Assembly: GCA_017466125.1 (NCBI GenBank)
Contig: JAFTUS010000134.1
Span: forward strand, 1 to 45,251
Direction: 5' to 3'
Origin: Lentisphaeria bacterium
GTDB lineage: Bacteria; Verrucomicrobiota; Lentisphaeria; Victivallales; Victivallaceae
DNA: 45,251 nt
Shown: positions 30,138-39,424 of the stretch, piece after piece
Numbering within the stretch: the stretch's first letter is position 1
Layout of the letters: each line of letters opens with the position of its first letter
The notes under the pieces: generated by a model
Seen by the model: only the letters and a program-made list of their open reading frames with translations
Database searches by the model: none
What the model was told of the DNA's origin: nothing
Translations under genes and position numbers: made by a program

Positions 30138-32351
30138 TTATTTTTCCACGCGTCCGTCGTCTGTTTCGTCGATCGTCCGTGCTGCCAAATCCCGGAACAT
30201 CCGTTTCATATCGACCACTCCGCCGATGGAGAACCAGAAGGTACTGATGACCGCGATGATCGTCGGGACGATGAGGTTGACGACCAGAAAGTAAACGGTC
30301 CAGTCTTTGTTGTCCCACGGGCTGAAAACGTTCCAGATGATCACTGCGACAAAGGCGATCACAAAGTAGTAGACAAATGCGTAAATAAAAACCGACCATG
30401 CGATGATTTTATCCCCTCTGGTGTAGTTTTCGTCGATCCCCAGAAGGCGGATGAAAAGATTGGGTCTCTTTTCGGGAAGTTTCTCTTCATCACGGTGCAG
30501 CATTTTATCGAGATCGAAGGGCTTTTTCAGCGTGAGAAATGATACGCCGCAGTAAAGCAGTATGCCCGTGACCATGGAGATGAAGAAAATTTCATTGGAG
30601 TTGATGGGGAATTTCACCGGGTCCATCTTCCAGATGATGTAGGGGGCAAAGGGAGAAGATACCGTTTCGAGGAATGTGCCGAGCGGAGCCGCCCAGCCGA
30701 GGTTGTCAAGCCAGGGATAGATCGTTCCTGCCCAGTTTCTCTGCACCAGTACGCCGCCGCCGGAAATGATGATGCCGCTCCAAAGCGAGGCGTATGCGCC
30801 CGCTGTTGTTCCGAAACGGGTGTAGAGGCCGCCGAGCATCACCGGTCCGGCACCGCCCAGCCAGATACTGGTCGTGATGATACTGAAAAGGTTGATATAG
30901 TCCAACTGCGCCATAAAGAAACTGCCGCAGAAGAAACAAAGCCCGATCCCGACCGCAGTAAGGCGCAGCAGCAGGATATGTGTTTTGGGCGACACCGGTT
31001 TGCCGTAGAGCGGCAGGATAATGTCCTGTACGGTAGTGATCGTGCCGGAGAAAATACGGCTGTCGTCGGTGGAGAGCATCAGCATCAGCATCAGCACAAC
31101 GAACATCCCAAGAAGTCCGACCGGGAGCGTATGTTTCATGGATACCGGCAGCATCAACTGGTGGTAGAGCGTGCGGTACTCCTGAAACTTGGCATTGCCG
31201 CTGCTGTCGTGCCCCAGAACATCATGTGCCGTATTCAAATATGCCGTATCCAGATTGTTATTGTGTGAAAGCGGTTTGTCTTTGCCGATGATGTGTTTCT
31301 GCGGCGGAAGTTTTGCCGTTTCTGTGATAAGTTTTTCTCTGGTTGCATGGTCGGAAACGATCTCTTCTGCGACCCGGGCGGAGATGTTGTCACGGATCGT
31401 TTTTGCTTTTCCGGCAAAGTCGGCATGGTTCAGGATCACGATGATGATAACGCTGATAAGGAAGTAGAAAATCACCGAAAAACCGTTGCGGAAACTGCCG
31501 AGGACACCCGCCATTTTCTGTTCATGGGGCGTTCTTCCGGCGGTTGTTGAACCGGCACCGATCCAACTGGCACGGTTGAGGATACTGCTGAGCAGTGTTA
31601 CGAGCAGGGCAAACAAGTTGAAATCCCGGAGTGCCGCCACATCGTATGGATTGAGGAAACTTTCACCGGCGACGCGGTCACCGAGTACCGGGGCGATCTG
31701 CCCGAACCAGGAGAAGTTGCAGAGGATGAACACGGCAAAAATCGCCAAAATCGGGTAGGCGAAAAGGGATTGCAGGGCATCGGTGATGATAAGAGCCACA
31801 GTTCCGCCGCGCCAGATGATGAAAAGGGCGAGGGTCAGTACAAAGATGATGATAAGTCCGAATGTCGATACCGGACAGCCCAGAATATTGACTTTATGGG
31901 GCAAGTCCAGCAGATAGATGAAGAAGCGGGCGGAAATCGCCGGAACGATCATATTGCAGAGCGTTTCGGAGAATGTCCGCAACGTTGCGGCAAAGATGCG
32001 CAAACTCTTGCTGTACCGCATTTCGAGGAACTGTCCGAGCGAGAGAGCCCTTGTTGCCCGGTACCGGTACATACAAAATCCGGTCAGACCGATGATCATG
32101 CCGAGCGGCCCCAGAATATGGTTCCAGAATGTGATACCCAAGCCGGTTTTGTAATAGGCTTCGACCTGTGCGACCAGTGTAACGACGGCGAGGGCGTTGG
32201 CAACGTCGGCGACACAAATCACATAACGCCCGCAGACCCGTCCGGCGGCAAGGAAGTCCGCCACGCCCCGGATATACCGACTGGAATAGTAGCCCAGAAA
32301 AAGTACACACATCATAGGGACGATAACGATCGTCCAGTCGATCCAACTCAT
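30138..32351 (-). CDS. Large sodium:solute symporter family transporter
   Basis: 737 residues from the ATG at 32351, which has AAAGG 8 bp upstream; a GTG three codons earlier would overlap that site. The SSS core is recognisable (FLAAGRVCGRYVICVADVAN, GGTVALIITDALQSLF, STDDSRIFSGTITTVQDI). Unusual points are a roughly 95-residue polar insertion (about 309-402, rich in Asp/Lys/His) between membrane segments and a long C-terminal extension with further helices (about 560-737). It lies just after GH20 in the glycan cluster with its own promoter, so a sugar, amino sugar or uronate is the likely substrate. The substrate is not readable from sequence. Confidence 0.8.
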   Translation of the reverse strand: MSWIDWTIVIVPMMCVLFLGYYSSRYIRGVADFLAAGRVCGRYVICVADVANALAVVTLVAQVEAYYKTGLGITFWNHILGPLGMIIGLTGFCMYRYRATRALSLGQFLEMRYSKSLRIFAATLRTFSETLCNMIVPAISARFFIYLLDLPHKVNILGCPVSTFGLIIIFVLTLALFIIWRGGTVALIITDALQSLFAYPILAIFAVFILCNFSWFGQIAPVLGDRVAGESFLNPYDVAALRDFNLFALLVTLLSSILNRASWIGAGSTTAGRTPHEQKMAGVLGSFRNGFSVIFYFLISVIIIVILNHADFAGKAKTIRDNISARVAEEIVSDHATREKLITETAKLPPQKHIIGKDKPLSHNNNLDTAYLNTAHDVLGHDSSGNAKFQEYRTLYHQLMLPVSMKHTLPVGLLGMFVVLMLMLMLSTDDSRIFSGTITTVQDIILPLYGKPVSPKTHILLLRLTAVGIGLCFFCGSFFMAQLDYINLFSIITTSIWLGGAGPVMLGGLYTRFGTTAGAYASLWSGIIISGGGVLVQRNWAGTIYPWLDNLGWAAPLGTFLETVSSPFAPYIIWKMDPVKFPINSNEIFFISMVTGILLYCGVSFLTLKKPFDLDKMLHRDEEKLPEKRPNLFIRLLGIDENYTRGDKIIAWSVFIYAFVYYFVIAFVAVIIWNVFSPWDNKDWTVYFLVVNLIVPTIIAVISTFWFSIGGVVDMKRMFRDLAARTIDETDDGRVEK

Positions 32352-32389
32352 ATCAAGCACCTTTCAAATTAAGTTTTACAATTTTAAAT

Positions 32390-32418
32390 AATTTAGCATC
32401 AAAACGGTTCATATTCAA
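32390..32418 (-). promoter_or_regulatory. Promoter of the large symporter gene
   Basis: Minus strand: TTGAAT (32418-32413), 17-bp spacer, TAAATT (32395-32390). An unexplained CCGGAA-GAATG-TTCCGG inverted repeat (32447-32463) lies 29 bp further upstream and could be an operator. Confidence 0.5.
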
Positions 32419-32549
32419 GAACAAGATGATTTTGAGGTTATAATATCCGGAAGAATGTTCCGGCAAAAGTTTCTGATTTGTCTTTGATCCCTTTGTAAAA
32501 TTCCAAACTTTGACTTCTGCATTCTCTCAAATGCGTCATTGGATTTTTG

Positions 32550-34415
32550 TCAGATAAAAAAGTTTCCTGTTGCAATATGGCGGTAGTGAAAGCCGGTCAG
32601 AGCGGCTGGTTTGAGCCGGTTGTCCAGAGCAGGGATCGTTGTACTCTCCCCCCGGATAAATTCGTCCAGTACCCGCTGAAGTTCCCGGTAACGTTCTGCA
32701 ATTCCTGCAATGCGGATCTGGTTGATTTCAAGACCGAAATGTTTGAAGTTTCGCAGCCATTGTTTGCGAAATTCCTTTTGTAATTCCTCCAAAGAGGAAA
32801 GGAGTTCCGGGATATCGGCAGAGCAGAGTTCTTTCAGTCCGGCAATGTCTCCGGAGCGATATGCTTCACACAAACGTTTCCGTATCTGCAATTTTCTTGT
32901 TACCGCATCGGCAATATTCCAAGCGTAACCGATACTGCCGGCACAGTTGTCATGCCGGTACGGAGCTGTATATTCCCGGAGTTGCTGATAGTTTTCGATG
33001 AGTTTCTCCATCAGATCCGGCGCAATCGCCGGAAATTCATTGCAGGTTATTCCCAGGAGTGGATCATCCCACAAGATGGCATCAGCAGAAATTTTTGCAA
33101 TACTCCCGTCGGACTTTTGAACGGTATAGCACAGATTACCGCATTGTTTCTGTAAATGCCACGATGTTCCGGTAATAACTTCAAAGAGAGCGGAGGTTTG
33201 AAGTTCATTTTCTTTTCCGGAGTAGACCAGTTCCAGTGCCCACAGGAGGGATGCCCAGGAGGAATTGAAGTCACAATAAGCCCCGTCATCGCCCCACATG
33301 GTAAAAATAAGTTCCTGAACTCCGGTCCGTTCACAAGCCTCCAGACAGGGAAGAATGGTAGCCCGGGTCATTTCAAAATCAGTCCACATCCGCAACCATG
33401 TCCAAATGCCGCTTGCCATCATTGGACTTCTGCCATTCAATGCTTCTGTCCGGCGCAGCATTTTTTCATATGTTTCAGTATCCCGATGATAATAGTCCCA
33501 ATAGGAAAGTTCTACATCATCCGGAATTCCCTTTGCATCGAGTCCGGAAGCGGTATCGTAATATTCCTGATTTTTATTGGCGTAGCGGAAAAACATATCT
33601 GCCCAGATCATCGGTTTCAGCCCCATCTTGCGGCACATAAGCGTAACACGCTGCAAATGCCGCTTGAAAATATCCAGAGAGTTTTCATAACCATTGATAT
33701 CCATGAAGCGTCCGCGCCCGAGATCGAAAGTTTCATCCATGCCGATATGGATATTGCGGGAAGAAAGAGCATTGCTCCAGAAAACAAGCATTTTTTCAAT
33801 CAGGCGGTAACTTTCCGGCTCATCGACCATAATGGCACTGGAAGTATCCCGGATCTTCTGATAGACCGGCCAGCGCATGATCGGCTCCAAATGACCCATT
33901 ACCTGAATTGCGGCAGAAAGTTCCACACCGAGTTTCTGTGCATAACAATCCATTTCCCGGATCTCTTCCTGCGAATAAGCACCCCGCATATAACCGAAAT
34001 AAGGTTCATCCGGTAACTGATAAGCATCTTTCACATAGAGCATCACCCGGTTGCATCCCATCATGGCAAGTTTGCGAACCCATACCTTAAACGCAGAAAC
34101 AGTCATTATATTTCCACGGGTGCAATCCAATAAGATCCCGCAGGAAGAAAATGGATTTTTTTCTACTGTTTCTATGCCCGCGAAAGCCAGAGCAACGCCT
34201 CTGGAAATCATGTATTCTCTTCCGTATGACACGACCCATTTTCCGCCGGAACGTGCAACGGCAAGCGTTTTTTCATCTCCGGAATAGCGAAAACAAATAT
34301 TACAGAGACCGTTTGCCGGAGAAACTGGATACTCCTCCTGAAGTGTTTTCAGAATAACCTGCACTCCCGTAGAAAGTTCAGCAGGTTCATAATAAAGATG
34401 AATGCTTTTTTTCAT
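32550..34415 (-). CDS. GH20-type beta-N-acetylhexosaminidase-like enzyme, no signal peptide
   Basis: 621 residues. After an N-terminal alpha/beta domain (1-90), a TIM barrel starts at GILLDCTRG (93-101). The GH20 catalytic pair D227-E228 is in HIGMDETFDLGRG, and the substrate wall includes MWGDDGAYCDF. The last 200 residues are helical. GH20 enzymes use substrate-assisted hydrolysis of terminal N-acetylhexosamine. There is no signal peptide, so it should act in the cytoplasm on imported oligosaccharides. The start directly follows the upstream stop (TAAATG), which couples it to the DUF4838 gene. Family clear, exact sugar unknown. Confidence 0.8.
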   Translation of the reverse strand: MKKSIHLYYEPAELSTGVQVILKTLQEEYPVSPANGLCNICFRYSGDEKTLAVARSGGKWVVSYGREYMISRGVALAFAGIETVEKNPFSSCGILLDCTRGNIMTVSAFKVWVRKLAMMGCNRVMLYVKDAYQLPDEPYFGYMRGAYSQEEIREMDCYAQKLGVELSAAIQVMGHLEPIMRWPVYQKIRDTSSAIMVDEPESYRLIEKMLVFWSNALSSRNIHIGMDETFDLGRGRFMDINGYENSLDIFKRHLQRVTLMCRKMGLKPMIWADMFFRYANKNQEYYDTASGLDAKGIPDDVELSYWDYYHRDTETYEKMLRRTEALNGRSPMMASGIWTWLRMWTDFEMTRATILPCLEACERTGVQELIFTMWGDDGAYCDFNSSWASLLWALELVYSGKENELQTSALFEVITGTSWHLQKQCGNLCYTVQKSDGSIAKISADAILWDDPLLGITCNEFPAIAPDLMEKLIENYQQLREYTAPYRHDNCAGSIGYAWNIADAVTRKLQIRKRLCEAYRSGDIAGLKELCSADIPELLSSLEELQKEFRKQWLRNFKHFGLEINQIRIAGIAERYRELQRVLDEFIRGESTTIPALDNRLKPAALTGFHYRHIATGNFFI

Positions 34416-36731
34416 TTACTTAAACTCTATCTCATAAAACGTTTCGACTTTGTGCCGACTGGTCAGATAAATATGATCTGCTCTTCCCGGTGCAATCATT
34501 GGTGCACTGGGGCGGTTATACTGATGGATGACAGTGGCTGAAATTTTATCCTTTTCCGGCGAAACTCCCAACTCCTGCCAGGAAATTGAAATCAGCGCAC
34601 TCCAGCCATCGGCAGTGCGGGCAACCTGATTATTCCATTTCCCACGCCAAGCGCGGTTTGCCTTGAAGGACCATTGGCGGTTTCCTGCCGGATCAGTCAC
34701 TAATTGAAAATACCCTTTCTGCCCACGCCATTTTCCGGAAATAAAGACTTCTACACCTTCTCCCTGAGGTTGAACATTTCCGGGAGTCGGAGGACGGAAG
34801 AGCATTTTTGCCGGATCTTTGTGAAAAAGTTTTACTCCGAAATAAATAGCCTTGTCATCATAAAGAACTTTTAGTGCAGTCTGACTTTTTGCTGGCAGAT
34901 CAATACCGTTCATCGTAAAATTGGTTATACTTTCGGCATCTGCCCACGCTCCGACTTTAAATTCCGGATCGAATGGGACCGGTGCTTTTGCCCTCAATGC
35001 CGTCAATTTCATACCGGAGGCCGCTTTTGCATAAGATTCAAAAACTTGCGATGCTCTATTGAGCATGATCCGGCTATGGGGATGAAGTTTCTTTTCTGCC
35101 GCAGCAGTCAGCAGTTGACGGCATTGGTCTGTGATCCCTTTGGTAAAAACAGCCATATTATAACTGTTGAAAACAGAATCGTTCCAATAAGAGCCTCCGG
35201 GAGATTTGAGCCAGTTTTTCTCAATGATTGAATAAAACTCCCGCATTTCAGGAGCGGCAGGACCATATACCCGGGTGAAGAATTCATCCCGCAGTTTTTC
35301 CGCCCCCACTTCCGGATCCCAAGAGCCATTGGCAAGCACCCAGAAATACGGAGCATTGATATCCCAAACCAACACTCCATTCTGCCGGGGACCTTTTTCA
35401 TCATCGGAATTCATTTCAGAATAGGTTCGGCAAACACCGAATTTGCTGATGTACTTCCAGTCCGCGATGGCAATGGCATCAACCGGACGGGGAAAAGGTC
35501 CGGTCAAACCGTAATACTCACGCCACGTAAGATTAGGTGTATTGGCAAGAAAATTCATCGTCTTATCAAAAGTCTTTTTATTTTGCGGACTTTCTATGGA
35601 AAATTTGGAGTTTTTGAAAATCGGACAAAAGGCAATATCAATAATGGGAGAAACTTTGACCGCCGGAACGAATTCGGTAAAATAATAACCGTGCGTAAGA
35701 ATACGTTTCCCGGGATATTTTTTCTGCATATGATCGGCAATGGAGTTCAACCAGATAAAAAAACGGGTGGAATAGTAATTTTTTTCTTTGTCAGTAAGTG
35801 ATTTCCCATCCGGCAATGTAATAGGCGCACGGCAGGATGCACACTCACATTGATCCCAATTATCTTCAATCATAATCCGTATCGTATCATAAGCGGAGTC
35901 GGCTGCGAGTTTGGCATCCAATTCCCGGAGAAATGCTTTTGTCATATCTTTATTGGTAAAACACAACTGGGTTTTCATGGTACGGCTGCCGGGGCGTATG
36001 CGTTTTCCCTTGATCAGCGGGAAATATTCCGGATGATCTTTGTAGTATTTTTTCTCTGTGATGTAGAGACGATTGAGATTGTGACCGCCGCCAAACTCTT
36101 TGTACATGGCATATTTGTTATTCACCTCATCTTTATGATTGAATACAGCGTTCCAGTTACTGCCTTGACGAACTTGCCACAATTCGGAAGAACGGTTGTG
36201 CTGACGGGGGCCGATCATCTGCCAGCCGCGAAGTTTGAATACGGGAATGTCGATGTAATCGGTTCTGCTGAAACTCAAGTTGCTGTTTTTCGTAAAAACA
36301 GTACCGAATTTTTCATCCGGTCTTGCCCAGATAATATCGGTATTGTACCGGAGCAATTTATAAACACCGTTGAGGACTCCCTTGGAACATGAGGCAAAAA
36401 GATAAACTTTTTCCCCAACTGTACGGACGGCATAACCATCATTATCATTGAGTTTGACGGCATCTTGAGGAATTTTGCTTAAAATGTCTTTGCTGCATCC
36501 CAGAATAAATGTACTTTTACCGGCTGAAACCTCCTGCCGGATTTCCGGAGCCGCACCTGAAATAAGCCGGATATGTTCCGCAAGTTCTTCTGCCGCAAAA
36601 CGGACAGCAGCATCTGCATTTCCGGAAATAACTATTTGAGAAACACTTTTCCCGTTGACTGTAACCGGAACTGCGGCATTCCCAGTCAGGAGTATGACCA
36701 CTCCGAACAACAAAATGAATATTTTTTTCAT
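34416..36731 (-). CDS. Exported DUF4838 protein with C-terminal carbohydrate-binding-like domain
   Basis: 771 residues. A signal peptide (1-19) is followed by an N-terminal alpha/beta domain like that of GH67 and GH20 enzymes (AAVRFAAEELAEHIRLISG, FILGCS, DGYAVRTVG). The central barrel belongs to DUF4838 (GWQMIGPRQHNR, MIEDNWDQCECASC with two CxxC-like Cys, THGYYFTEF). A C-terminal CBM9-like beta sandwich occupies about 600-771 (VLYDDKAIYFGVKLFHKD, GWSALISISWQELG). It probably acts on or binds a polysaccharide outside the cytoplasm. Catalytic residues are not assigned. It is followed without a gap by GH20. Confidence 0.75.
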   Translation of the reverse strand: MKKIFILLFGVVILLTGNAAVPVTVNGKSVSQIVISGNADAAVRFAAEELAEHIRLISGAAPEIRQEVSAGKSTFILGCSKDILSKIPQDAVKLNDNDGYAVRTVGEKVYLFASCSKGVLNGVYKLLRYNTDIIWARPDEKFGTVFTKNSNLSFSRTDYIDIPVFKLRGWQMIGPRQHNRSSELWQVRQGSNWNAVFNHKDEVNNKYAMYKEFGGGHNLNRLYITEKKYYKDHPEYFPLIKGKRIRPGSRTMKTQLCFTNKDMTKAFLRELDAKLAADSAYDTIRIMIEDNWDQCECASCRAPITLPDGKSLTDKEKNYYSTRFFIWLNSIADHMQKKYPGKRILTHGYYFTEFVPAVKVSPIIDIAFCPIFKNSKFSIESPQNKKTFDKTMNFLANTPNLTWREYYGLTGPFPRPVDAIAIADWKYISKFGVCRTYSEMNSDDEKGPRQNGVLVWDINAPYFWVLANGSWDPEVGAEKLRDEFFTRVYGPAAPEMREFYSIIEKNWLKSPGGSYWNDSVFNSYNMAVFTKGITDQCRQLLTAAAEKKLHPHSRIMLNRASQVFESYAKAASGMKLTALRAKAPVPFDPEFKVGAWADAESITNFTMNGIDLPAKSQTALKVLYDDKAIYFGVKLFHKDPAKMLFRPPTPGNVQPQGEGVEVFISGKWRGQKGYFQLVTDPAGNRQWSFKANRAWRGKWNNQVARTADGWSALISISWQELGVSPEKDKISATVIHQYNRPSAPMIAPGRADHIYLTSRHKVETFYEIEFK

Positions 36732-36743
36732 ACGCCCTCTTAT

Positions 36744-37745
36744 TCAATGTATTTCAGTTAAAATCTCTTCTGCGATATTGATTCTGCCATCTCTGGCTTT
36801 TGTCCAATCTCCGCAGCGATTTGTCAAAACAATGACAAAACATTTCTTCACCGGATCGACCCAGACAGTCTGCCCCGTCCAGCCCGAGTGATAGATTGTC
36901 TGCGGGGAGAGACCACCGGGGATACCATGCTCTTCCATATCCCAACCAATGGAACGGGAATGTTTTATTTCCGGCGGATTACAGTTTTTGAAACAAAGAT
37001 TCAGTACCTCCGGCGCAAATATACTGCCGTCATTTTTCAACATCATGCGGCAATATTTTGCCAAATCAGACGCTGTGGAAAAAATACCCGCATTCCCGAG
37101 AGCCTGCGGAAAAAATGCTCTGGCGCCGGGATCGGAAATAATTCCGGGCGCAGCATTGATCGTACGGATCGTTCGTTCTTCTGTTCCGACCGGCGGTCGC
37201 GTCCAGTGAGTATCACTCATGCCGAGTTTTTGGAATACCTTTTCCGATACGATTTTATCAAGCGTTTTGCCCATAACGTTTTCGATGATCAAGCCCAGCA
37301 GAATAAAAGCCGTGCAGGTGTATTGGAAAATTATTCCGGGGTTTTCCGGGAAAGTGATATCCAAAAAAGCATCACGCATAACTTCCGCCGGTGAGATTTG
37401 AGGATATGCCATACTGATACCGCTGATATGAGTAGCCAGCATTCTGACAGTCACAGTTTCACGCATCACTGTACGGAATTTTGGGATATAATCGGTAAAA
37501 GGACGATCCAGTTCGATTTTTCCCGCCTCAATTGCAGTAAGCAAAGCATTGGTCGTACCGATGACTTTGGTCACACTGGCAATATCGAAAACAGAAGCGG
37601 GAGACATCAATACATTATTTTCCCGGTCGGCGAAGCCGTATGCACCGGAAAAGAGATCTTTTTCTACCGTTCCGGCGAGAACGACGGCTCCATTGATGAT
37701 GCCATTTGAAATTTGCCGTGCAATACAATTGGGCGTGGTATCCAT
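36744..37745 (-). CDS. Serine hydrolase of the class C beta-lactamase/PBP-like family
   Basis: 333 residues from MDTTPNCIAR, chosen for the GAAAGGG site 8 bp upstream; a further in-frame Met lies six codons earlier. The catalytic S57-x-x-K60 (SVTK) and the third box YHSGWTG (HSG) are present. The middle Y-x-N box reads Y142-T-C, so the Asn is lost, as in many esterase-type members. No signal peptide is visible. Candidate roles are deacetylation or de-esterification of sugar substituents, or amide hydrolysis; not a likely antibiotic resistance enzyme. Sits between GH16 and DUF4838 genes in one unit. Confidence 0.78.
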   Translation of the reverse strand: MDTTPNCIARQISNGIINGAVVLAGTVEKDLFSGAYGFADRENNVLMSPASVFDIASVTKVIGTTNALLTAIEAGKIELDRPFTDYIPKFRTVMRETVTVRMLATHISGISMAYPQISPAEVMRDAFLDITFPENPGIIFQYTCTAFILLGLIIENVMGKTLDKIVSEKVFQKLGMSDTHWTRPPVGTEERTIRTINAAPGIISDPGARAFFPQALGNAGIFSTASDLAKYCRMMLKNDGSIFAPEVLNLCFKNCNPPEIKHSRSIGWDMEEHGIPGGLSPQTIYHSGWTGQTVWVDPVKKCFVIVLTNRCGDWTKARDGRINIAEEILTEIH

Positions 37746-37766
37746 TGTGAATCCCTTTCGCAATAT

Positions 37767-38591
37767 TTACGCTTCTTTTTCAAAGACACGGATGTAATCT
37801 ACCAGAAAATCATCTTTTCCGGCAAATTCAAATGCCGCCGGTACGGGTAAATGATCTTCGTGCCGGTAACCTTTTACTTCTGTGGAAATCAAAATAAATT
37901 CAGGCCGTTTGGAGACATATTGAGAAATATGCCCATCTTCGATACCATCTACATAGAAGGTGTAACCATTTTCGTCCCACAACATACCGAAACGGTGAAA
38001 TTCTGTTTGATCAAGATTATCCATGCCGCCGCATTTGGCGTGTTTCATATCAAGTCCGTAACCACCGGTGAAGGCGTTGTGCGGAGCAATACGGTTTAAT
38101 GAAAAACATTCCATAATATCCAATTCCGTACCGCTTTCAGCGGGATCAAGACTGGAGCCAATTACCGGAGACTGCATCCAGAAGGCACTCCACCATGCTT
38201 CAGGATGCTGCTGCAAACGACAGCGGCATTCATAGTAACCGTAAGAATGAGTATAAAGATTTTCTTTCAGTTTACCAATATTCCATTGCAGATGATCGTT
38301 TTCAAACGTTGTGGCAGTGACCGGTTCATCCATAAAATTATAGCCTGTCTGCAGCTGGGAACTTACCGGTCTGCCATCTTCCATAAGAAGAGAGAAAACA
38401 GCATTGCTTTTTCCATCAAGATGAATACCCTTTCCGGTCCATGCCGGATGAACTTTGCCCATCATTGAAAAACGGTAATCCCATTTACTGCGGTCCAATT
38501 CTGTACCATCAAATTCGTCATTCCAGACAAGTTTCCACTTCCCATCCGGCAATAAACTGTATTCGTGATCTTCCAGTTGAAATTTTTTCAT
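37767..38591 (-). CDS. GH16 family glycoside hydrolase, no signal peptide
   Basis: 274 residues from the ATG at 38591, which has AGGATAGA upstream; the longer frame would overlap the preceding prepilin-like gene. The jelly-roll fold opens with LVWNDEFDGTELDRSKWDY, and the catalytic motif is E156-L-D158-I-M-E161 (ELDIMECF), the GH16 nucleophile and acid/base pair. WWSAFWMQSP and the terminal DFLVDYIRVFEKE are typical. GH16 enzymes cleave beta-1,3/1,4 glucans, galactans, agar, carrageenan or porphyran; the subfamily cannot be set by eye. Lack of a signal peptide is unusual for this family. Confidence 0.85.
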   Translation of the reverse strand: MKKFQLEDHEYSLLPDGKWKLVWNDEFDGTELDRSKWDYRFSMMGKVHPAWTGKGIHLDGKSNAVFSLLMEDGRPVSSQLQTGYNFMDEPVTATTFENDHLQWNIGKLKENLYTHSYGYYECRCRLQQHPEAWWSAFWMQSPVIGSSLDPAESGTELDIMECFSLNRIAPHNAFTGGYGLDMKHAKCGGMDNLDQTEFHRFGMLWDENGYTFYVDGIEDGHISQYVSKRPEFILISTEVKGYRHEDHLPVPAAFEFAGKDDFLVDYIRVFEKEA

Positions 38592-38601
38592 GATGTCTAT
38601 C

Positions 38602-39351
38602 CTATTCAGATGCAATAAGCTGCATATTCCAACTGACATATTTCTGTGTAAATTCGGATTGACCAAGAAGTTCTTTTGCATTGGGTTCTCCCACGTGCAT
38701 ATCGCCGCAAAGGACAGCGGCACGTTCGTTGTGGCGGGTCTGGATGCGGAAATTCTGCCAGTTGTCTTTAACGGCGGGAGAGAGAGCGTACCATTGGATA
38801 CCGGAATAAGTTTTGTGTGCCGTATCTCCGATCATCAGCGCACGGGAGGGTGCTTGCATTTTTTTAATGTCGATGCAGTCATAATAACCATACTGGGTTT
38901 TCGTTCCCGCATCATCATACCAGAGGTTGTAATTCATGCCGTAACTGCATACACGGGTCGTATCGAGAGACGGGATCGTCGCCATCCAGTTACGGGTTTC
39001 GGGAGTATAATCTTTCGGCATACCGCTGGGGCAAAGCAAAACATTGACACCATTGCCCTGTTTGTAAAAATCATTGAGATCTTTTGATTTCCCGATATAT
39101 CCCAATTTCACCATCGTATAAGACCATGGCATTTTGCTGGTTTTGTTGGTCTCTATGGCGACGAGCATAGAGTTGTTGTCATCTGCGTAAAATGTCAATG
39201 CTGTTCCAACCTGTTTGAGATTGGATACACATTTTGCCGCATTGGCTTTCTCTCTTGCCTTGTTCAAAGCGGGCAAAAGCATTGCCGCAAGAATGGCGAT
39301 GATGGCGATAACGACCAACAGTTCGATCAGCGTAAAATTTTTGTTCTTCAT
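38602..39351 (-). CDS. Prepilin-like (pseudopilin) protein heading the GH16 cluster
   Basis: 249 residues. N-terminus [36 protein letters not shown]: short basic leader, Phe1/Glu5 and a 25-residue hydrophobic helix, but Asn instead of Gly at -1 of the presumed cleavage site. The globular part has the [20 protein letters not shown] block and later Cys (LLCPSG), as in the DUF1559/GspG-like proteins that are very numerous in Planctomycetes and Lentisphaerota. No pilus or secretion ATPase genes are near. It is first in the operon, only 11 bp before GH16. Confidence 0.85.
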   Translation of the reverse strand: MKNKNFTLIELLVVIAIIAILAAMLLPALNKAREKANAAKCVSNLKQVGTALTFYADDNNSMLVAIETNKTSKMPWSYTMVKLGYIGKSKDLNDFYKQGNGVNVLLCPSGMPKDYTPETRNWMATIPSLDTTRVCSYGMNYNLWYDDAGTKTQYGYYDCIDIKKMQAPSRALMIGDTAHKTYSGIQWYALSPAVKDNWQNFRIQTRHNERAAVLCGDMHVGEPNAKELLGQSEFTQKYVSWNMQLIASE

Positions 39352-39381
39352 TTTTTACATCCCTATTTATTGTTTGAGAAA

Positions 39382-39410
39382 AATTTATATGAACATCAAT
39401 ACGATGACAA
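39382..39410 (-). promoter_or_regulatory. Promoter of the GH16 glycan cluster
   Basis: Minus strand: TTGTCA (39410-39405), 17-bp spacer, TAAATT (39387-39382), 31 bp before the prepilin-like start. It lies right after the IclR stop codon and drives the putative prepilin-GH16-hydrolase-DUF4838-GH20 operon. Confidence 0.55.
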
Positions 39411-39424
39411 CGTGGAAAACAGCT

